The translations under genes were made by a program, and so were the position numbers. From an uncultured Prevotella sp. (GTDB lineage Bacteria; Bacteroidota; Bacteroidia; Bacteroidales; Bacteroidaceae), in the NCBI GenBank assembly GCA_937889855.1, contig CALBYK010000254.1:1-11343 (forward strand): 11,343 nt of DNA, read 5' to 3'. Shown in pieces: positions 7,506 to 11,343 of the stretch. The notes under the pieces were generated by a model that did no database searches, was not told the origin of the DNA, and worked only from the letters and a program-made list of their open reading frames with translations. The stretch's first letter is position 1. The number at the start of each line of letters is the position of its first letter.

Positions 7506-8912
7506 CTAAAGGCTCATTCGCTTGCTTATGCGTCTCATTTCATTAATGTTGCTCACCTCGCCCTTGGCGAGAGCCTGGGTGAGAATGTTGCCTATGCCAG
7601 TAGCCTCCACAGGTCCAGCTTCAACCACAATGCCGAGTGCCTCTTCGGTCAGGCTGTTCAGGAGCTTGTTCTGTGAGCCGCCGCCTATGATGTGCAGTTT
7701 CTTTATAGGTGAAGGGAGCATGGCGTTAAGGGCGCGTGTGGCCTCTGCATATTTAGCGGCAAGCGACTGCAACACCACACGTGTCGTCTCAGCCTTGTCC
7801 TTTGGAACGGCAAGGCTATGAGCCGTGCAGTAGTCGACGATAGCCTGCTGCATTGAAGGCGGATTCTGGAACGCTGCATCGTCTACAGGTATCACGGTGC
7901 TGATTGTCGCACGTTCGGCAGCTGGAACAAGCGTGTCATATTGTTGCCCCTCGCCTTTGTCGCGCCATTCAGCCATGAGCCGTTGTATGAACCATAGCCC
8001 TGTTATGTTCTGCAAGAATGTTATCTTGCCGCCTATGCCCCCCTCATTGGTAAATTCCGCCCGGCGTGCCTCCTCTGTGAGAATAGGCTCGTCTATCTCC
8101 ACACCGAGCAGCGACCATGTGCCGCTGCTGATGAAAGCCACTGGATGCTCGTCGTCGGTTGCTGGCACTGCTGCTACGGCACTCGCTGTGTCGTGCGAGC
8201 CTACCGCTATGACGTCCACCTCGCCCAGTCCGGTTTCCTTGGCGATGTCAGGGCGTAAGCGTCCGCGCACTGTGCCAGGCATGACGATGGGGCAGAAGAG
8301 GTGGCGTGGCAACCCGATACAGTCGATCAGCTGCCAGTCCCAGTCACGCTTTCGTGCGTCAAGCATCTCGGATGTTGACGCTATGGTGTACTCGGTGTTG
8401 GCTTCGCCTGTGAGGAAATAGCTGAAGAGGTCGGGAGTGAACAGCATGCGGTCGGCTATGGCGAGTTGCTGACTATTGGCTGTTTTAAGGCTCAGCAGTT
8501 GGAACAGAGTGTTTATCTCCATCACCTGAGTGCCGTTGACGGCATAATGTTCAGTACGGTCCATATCAGCGAAGAAGCGTTCAGGCATTCCCTTTGTGCG
8601 TGCGTCGCGGTAGCATACGGGGTTGCCTATGAGGTTGCCGTCGCGGTCGATAAGTCCGAAGTCGACGCCCCACGTGTCGATGCCTATGCCCGACACCTTG
8701 AGTCCGAGTTGCGCCGCCTTCTTGAGTCCGGTCTTCATGTCCTCGAATAGAGCGGGGAAGTCCCAGTATACATGGCCGCCAAGTCTCACCTGGCGGTTCT
8801 CAAAGCGGTGGACAAGCTGCATGGAGAGTATCTTCTCTCCGTTCTCGCATGTTATTGTTCCGGCTATGACACGGCCTGAGCCACCGCCGAAGTCGATTGC
8901 TAAATAGGTCAT
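7506..8912 (-). CDS. fucK: L-fuculokinase, RhaB-type FGGY carbohydrate kinase
   Basis: This 468-residue cytoplasmic kinase has both FGGY-kinase domains. Near the N-terminus is the phosphate-binding IDFGGGSGR (6-14), then GIDTWGVDF (77-85) and YRDAR (101-105), which place it close to rhamnulokinase RhaB. GSHDTASAV (238-246) carries the probable catalytic base D241; SSGTWSLLG (262-270) and GGGSQN (410-415) belong to the ATP-binding half. By sequence it would be called rhamnulokinase, but it sits between fucA and fucP and behind fucI, with no rhamnose isomerase or rhamnulose-phosphate aldolase here, so its likely reaction is ATP plus L-fuculose to L-fuculose-1-phosphate. The Bacteroides fuc cluster has a kinase in the same position. 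It starts 18 bases after the fucA stop and ends 40 bases before fucP. Dual activity on L-rhamnulose is possible. Confidence 0.88.
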   Translation of the reverse strand: MTYLAIDFGGGSGRVIAGTITCENGEKILSMQLVHRFENRQVRLGGHVYWDFPALFEDMKTGLKKAAQLGLKVSGIGIDTWGVDFGLIDRDGNLIGNPVCYRDARTKGMPERFFADMDRTEHYAVNGTQVMEINTLFQLLSLKTANSQQLAIADRMLFTPDLFSYFLTGEANTEYTIASTSEMLDARKRDWDWQLIDCIGLPRHLFCPIVMPGTVRGRLRPDIAKETGLGEVDVIAVGSHDTASAVAAVPATDDEHPVAFISSGTWSLLGVEIDEPILTEEARRAEFTNEGGIGGKITFLQNITGLWFIQRLMAEWRDKGEGQQYDTLVPAAERATISTVIPVDDAAFQNPPSMQQAIVDYCTAHSLAVPKDKAETTRVVLQSLAAKYAEATRALNAMLPSPIKKLHIIGGGSQNKLLNSLTEEALGIVVEAGPVEATGIGNILTQALAKGEVSNINEMRRISKRMSL

Positions 8913-8930
8913 TTCTATATGTTGCGGGTC

Positions 8931-9569
8931 CTATTTCTGTTTCTTTCCAAGCACGTAAGCCTCAAGGTCGTCAATCTCATCGGCTGTCAGCGTGTTGTAC
9001 TTGCCGCCACTGAGCACGATGATACGGCATGCCATCTCAAAGAACATGGCACGTTCGAACACCTCGTCGAATGTCTTTCCGCATACCACCTGTCCATGCT
9101 TGAGCATAAGTGCCGAGTTGTGGTCTTTAAGGGCAGCCTTTACAGCCTCGGCAAGTTCGTGTGAGCCAGGACGGAAATATGGTATCACCGGAATCTCCTT
9201 GCCTACATGGCACGGAATCTCGGCTGTCACGTTGAAGTCCTTCGGCGTGTCGGTCATGCACGACACTACTGTGGCGTATTTCGACTGGAAGTGCAGCACC
9301 ACGTCGCAGTCGGGACGCTCGCGCAGCACACCGAGATGGAATCCGCTTTCCATTGACGGTTTCACGCCGTTGAGCACTTCACCATCGGCAACGCGGCATA
9401 TTGCCACTTTCTCCTTTGGCAGTGTCGGCACCCATGAGCCGGTGCCTGAGACGAGTGCCTCGTCGCCGATGCGCCAAGAGATGTTGCCGCTTGAGCAAAG
9501 TGTCAAGCCTGCGTCGCCCACGCGGTGGGCCTGGCGCAGAAATTCATGTATCTGATAGTCTTGTATCAT
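8931..9569 (-). CDS. fucA: L-fuculose-1-phosphate aldolase (class II aldolase/adducin family)
   Basis: This 212-residue cytoplasmic protein has the usual length of the FucA/AraD class II aldolase family. It should cleave L-fuculose-1-phosphate into dihydroxyacetone phosphate and L-lactaldehyde using a divalent metal, normally zinc. Phosphate-binding segments SSGNIS (26-31) and SGTGS (41-45) are present. The acid/base glutamate is E74 (E. coli Glu73). Metal ligands H93 and H158 match E. coli His92 and His155, but the position of the third ligand, His94, is glutamine (Q95, within VLHFQSKYAT). That change is clear in the sequence; whether it alters metal use is unknown. The start ATG at 9569 gives a normal N-terminus (MIQDYQIHEF); no strong Shine-Dalgarno is seen. 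It lies 37 bases after the small membrane-protein gene and 18 bases before the kinase. Another class II aldolase activity is possible but the operon argues for fuculose-phosphate. Confidence 0.87.
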   Translation of the reverse strand: MIQDYQIHEFLRQAHRVGDAGLTLCSSGNISWRIGDEALVSGTGSWVPTLPKEKVAICRVADGEVLNGVKPSMESGFHLGVLRERPDCDVVLHFQSKYATVVSCMTDTPKDFNVTAEIPCHVGKEIPVIPYFRPGSHELAEAVKAALKDHNSALMLKHGQVVCGKTFDEVFERAMFFEMACRIIVLSGGKYNTLTADEIDDLEAYVLGKKQK

Positions 9570-9606
9570 AGTTGTCTGGATTAAAAGGATTTAGGTAGTC
9601 TTATTG

Positions 9607-9804
9607 TTATTGGTCTTCACCGTCATCATCTTCACGTTTCTTTCCATAGTAAATGGTTATAGCGATGGTGAAGCAGAAGAGAAGTATGGACATGAACATT
9701 CTGAATCTATAGTTTGGGTCTTCTCCGATTTGTCCGGGTGGATACATGGCGCCTGTGGCGGCAAGACCTGCGATAAATATAAGCAAAGACATCTTCCTGC
9801 TCAT
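9607..9804 (-). CDS. Small two-helix membrane protein within the fucose operon, function unknown
   Basis: This 65-residue protein lies between fucI (31-base gap) and fucA (37-base gap) on the same strand. The strong GAGGAGGAG ribosome-binding site 7 bases before its ATG supports real translation. A basic start (MSRK) leads into a hydrophobic segment at about 5-20, a short polar loop with YPPGQIGEDPNYRFR (21-35), a second hydrophobic segment at about 36-53, and an acidic tail with KKREDDDGEDQ. The simplest topology is a helical hairpin in the inner membrane with both ends in the cytoplasm. Alternatively the first segment is a cleaved signal peptide after ATGA, leaving a single-pass protein. 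I recognise no family. The position suggests a job linked to fucose uptake or metabolism, for example as an accessory to FucP, but that is inference. It is not obviously FucX of the Bacteroides cluster, which by its name order sits between the kinase and permease genes. Confidence 0.75.
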   Translation of the reverse strand: MSRKMSLLIFIAGLAATGAMYPPGQIGEDPNYRFRMFMSILLFCFTIAITIYYGKKREDDDGEDQ

Positions 9805-9811
9805 GTTGATA

Positions 9812-9820
9812 CTCCTCCTC
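9812..9820 (-). promoter_or_regulatory. Strong Shine-Dalgarno sequence GAGGAGGAG for the small membrane protein
   Basis: Read on the minus strand, GAGGAGGAG is followed by 7 bases (TATCAAC) and then ATG at 9804. None of the other visible starts in this operon (fucA, the kinase, fucP) has a comparable purine-rich site. It fixes the start of the small gene and hints at efficient translation of it relative to its neighbours. Confidence 0.7.
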
Positions 9821-9835
9821 TTTTATATTAATACA

Positions 9836-11343
9836 TTATTTGTAAATTGGTCCATAGTTCTTGCAGGCTCTGAAGTCGGCTCCCTCCTTGTCCATACCGA
9901 ACGCGTTCCATGCCGCCGGGCGGAAAATCTTGTCTTCCTCCACGTTGTGCATGCACACAGGTATGCGCAGGATGGAGCATAAAGTTATGAGGTCGGCTCC
10001 AATGTGTCCGTAGGAGATTGCTCCGTGGTTGGCACCCCAGTTGTTCATTACTGAATAGACGTCCTTGAATGGTGCCTTGTCGGTCAGGCGTGGCACAAAC
10101 CATGTCGTAGGCCATGTCGGGTCGGTGCGTTTGTTGAGAACCTCGTGTATTTCAGGGTCGATGTCCACAGTCCATCCCTCGGCTAACTGGAGTACAGGAC
10201 CGAGCCCCTTGACGAGATTCAGGCGTACCATTGTGACGGGCATGCCGCCACGTGTGAGGAAGTTGGAAGAGAATCCGCCGCCACGGAAGTAGTCGCGGTT
10301 GGCCGGATACCATGTTGTAGCCTTCAGGCATGCATCCACGTCTTTGTCTGTCATTTCCCAGAAATGCTTCATTACGGGGTTGCCGTCAGCATCGCTTGCC
10401 GCGCCCGAGCCGTCGAGCGTTGTGGCGCCTGAGTTGATGAGGTGGATTATTCCGCCTGCAGCGCGTCCGGTGAGTTCCTTTCCTGTTACACGTTTCACGG
10501 CTTCCGGACTCCAGTAGGTGCGCACGTCGGAGAATATCTGGGCGCGTCCGGTGAGCAGGTGGTTGAAGAGCATGGCAACACCGTTGCCTGCGTCGTTCTC
10601 TGTGGCGAGGGTGATAGGTTCGCGCAGTCCATTCCAGTCGAACGAGGTGTTCATCAAAGCCTCTGGATAGTCGCCGTTGGGGTAGAAGTCGGTCCATTGG
10701 CGCTGGCCCTGGAAGCCGCCGGCTATGGCGTTGTGTCCTATAGCCTCCTCCTTAAATCCGAGTTCCTTGAGACGTGGGTTGCCATGCATGAGGTCTTTCA
10801 TAATAATCATCATCTTGACGATGAATTCCCAGTCTTTATCTTTCTGCTCCCGGGTCTTGGCCTTCTCTGGACGGTTGCCTATGTCCTCGCCTTCGTTTGC
10901 CATGCAGTGCTCGCGTGTCCACGCCATTGCCTTGTCAAACTCCACGGGGTCGTATATGCCCTCTGTCATGCGGCGTATAATCTCGGTGAGGTCAACGCTC
11001 TCGTTGCGCATGCCGAGGTACTCCTGGAAGAAGTCGGGGTTGACGATGGAGCCCGCTATGCCCATGCATGCCGAACCCATAGATAGATACGACTTGCCAC
11101 GCATCGTGGCCACTGCCTGTGCCGCGCGCGCGAAGCGCAATATCTTCTCCGCTACGTCGGCTGGTATGGAGTCGTCGTCGAGGTCTTGCACGTCGTGCCC
11201 GTAGATGCCGAATGCCGGCAGCCCTTTCTGCGCGTGTGCCGCGAGCACGGCAGCGAGATACACCGCTCCGGGGCGCTCAGTGCCGTTGAATCCCCATACA
11301 GCCTTGGGCCAGTGTGGGTTCATGTCCATCGTCTCGGCGCCAT
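9836..11343 (-). CDS. fucI: L-fucose isomerase, N-terminus cut off by the window edge
   Basis: The protein converts L-fucose to L-fuculose, the first cytoplasmic step of the pathway. It matches E. coli FucI closely over the whole visible length: KAVWGFNGTERPGAVYLA, YGHDVQD, SFDWNGLREP, DVRTYWSPEAV, YFRGGGFSS, RTDPTWPTTWF and a C-terminus RACKNYGPIYK. Counting from the ATG at 11329, the manganese ligands E244, D268 and H435 correspond to E. coli Glu337, Asp361 and His528, all conserved. That ATG is not the real start: the frame stays open upstream to the window edge (G-A-E-T before MDMN, matching SETIDMD of E. coli near residue 95), so about 90-95 residues are missing on the right. It is the first visible gene of the operon, 31 bases before the small membrane-protein gene. 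Its promoter and any fucR-like regulator are outside the window. Confidence 0.95.
   Translation of the reverse strand, partial: GAETMDMNPHWPKAVWGFNGTERPGAVYLAAVLAAHAQKGLPAFGIYGHDVQDLDDDSIPADVAEKILRFARAAQAVATMRGKSYLSMGSACMGIAGSIVNPDFFQEYLGMRNESVDLTEIIRRMTEGIYDPVEFDKAMAWTREHCMANEGEDIGNRPEKAKTREQKDKDWEFIVKMMIIMKDLMHGNPRLKELGFKEEAIGHNAIAGGFQGQRQWTDFYPNGDYPEALMNTSFDWNGLREPITLATENDAGNGVAMLFNHLLTGRAQIFSDVRTYWSPEAVKRVTGKELTGRAAGGIIHLINSGATTLDGSGAASDADGNPVMKHFWEMTDKDVDACLKATTWYPANRDYFRGGGFSSNFLTRGGMPVTMVRLNLVKGLGPVLQLAEGWTVDIDPEIHEVLNKRTDPTWPTTWFVPRLTDKAPFKDVYSVMNNWGANHGAISYGHIGADLITLCSILRIPVCMHNVEEDKIFRPAAWNAFGMDKEGADFRACKNYGPIYK

Noticed and set aside
7897..8421. A 174-codon open frame on the plus strand opposite the kinase gene
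   Set aside because: The minus-strand kinase contains all family motifs across this stretch; the plus-strand product is serine/proline-rich shadow sequence.
9604..9831. A 75-codon plus-strand frame overlapping the small membrane-protein gene
   Set aside because: It has no ribosome-binding site. The minus-strand frame has a strong one, operon-compatible spacing and a sensible hydrophobic profile.
9805..9835. Possible internal promoter in the AT-rich gap between fucI and the small membrane-protein gene
   Set aside because: No Bacteroidetes-type -33/-7 pair (TTTG with TAnnTTTG) could be found; the gap is only 31 bases.
10442..11086. A 214-codon open frame on the plus strand opposite fucI
   Set aside because: It lies wholly within strongly conserved fucI coding sequence, has no recognisable protein pattern, and is explained by codon bias of the opposite strand.

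Overview
The window looks like a chromosomal segment of a Bacteroidetes bacterium, most plausibly a Prevotella-like one. Three things point there: a large exported protein with a type A C-terminal domain for the type IX secretion system (T9SS); an L-fucose catabolic cluster whose gene order resembles the Bacteroides fuc cluster (fucRIAKXP in B. thetaiotaomicron); and mostly weak or absent Shine-Dalgarno sequences. No RNA genes, insertion sequences, CRISPR arrays or attachment sites were seen.

Left half (2-6017, plus strand): the 3' end of an unrecognised, probably exported beta-rich protein, then, 7 bases after its stop, a 1768-residue secreted protein. The large protein carries a signal peptide, a jelly-roll-like carbohydrate-binding-type domain in its middle, a possible calcium loop, a beta-rich C-terminal third with a GNPYPS motif, and a T9SS sorting domain. 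The spacing suggests one operon. Both functions are unknown.

Middle (6018-6139): a 122-base convergent intergenic region holding a long imperfect hairpin that probably terminates the plus-strand unit and perhaps also the minus-strand one.

Right half (6140-11343, minus strand): in transcription order fucI (L-fucose isomerase, N-terminus cut off by the window end), a 65-codon two-helix membrane protein of unknown function with the only strong Shine-Dalgarno sequence in the cluster, fucA (class II aldolase), a RhaB-type FGGY kinase acting as fucK, and fucP (fucose:proton symporter). All gaps are 18 to 40 bases, so this reads as one operon. Together the products take up L-fucose, isomerise it to L-fuculose, phosphorylate it, and split L-fuculose-1-phosphate into dihydroxyacetone phosphate and L-lactaldehyde. 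A regulator and the promoter would lie beyond the right edge. No lactaldehyde reductase or mutarotase gene is present in the window.

The points most worth a second look are the small membrane protein inside the fucose operon, the replacement of one metal-binding histidine by glutamine in FucA, the shifted acidic residue in FucP, and the large T9SS protein with its coupled partner. I see no clear sign of an entirely new multi-gene system.
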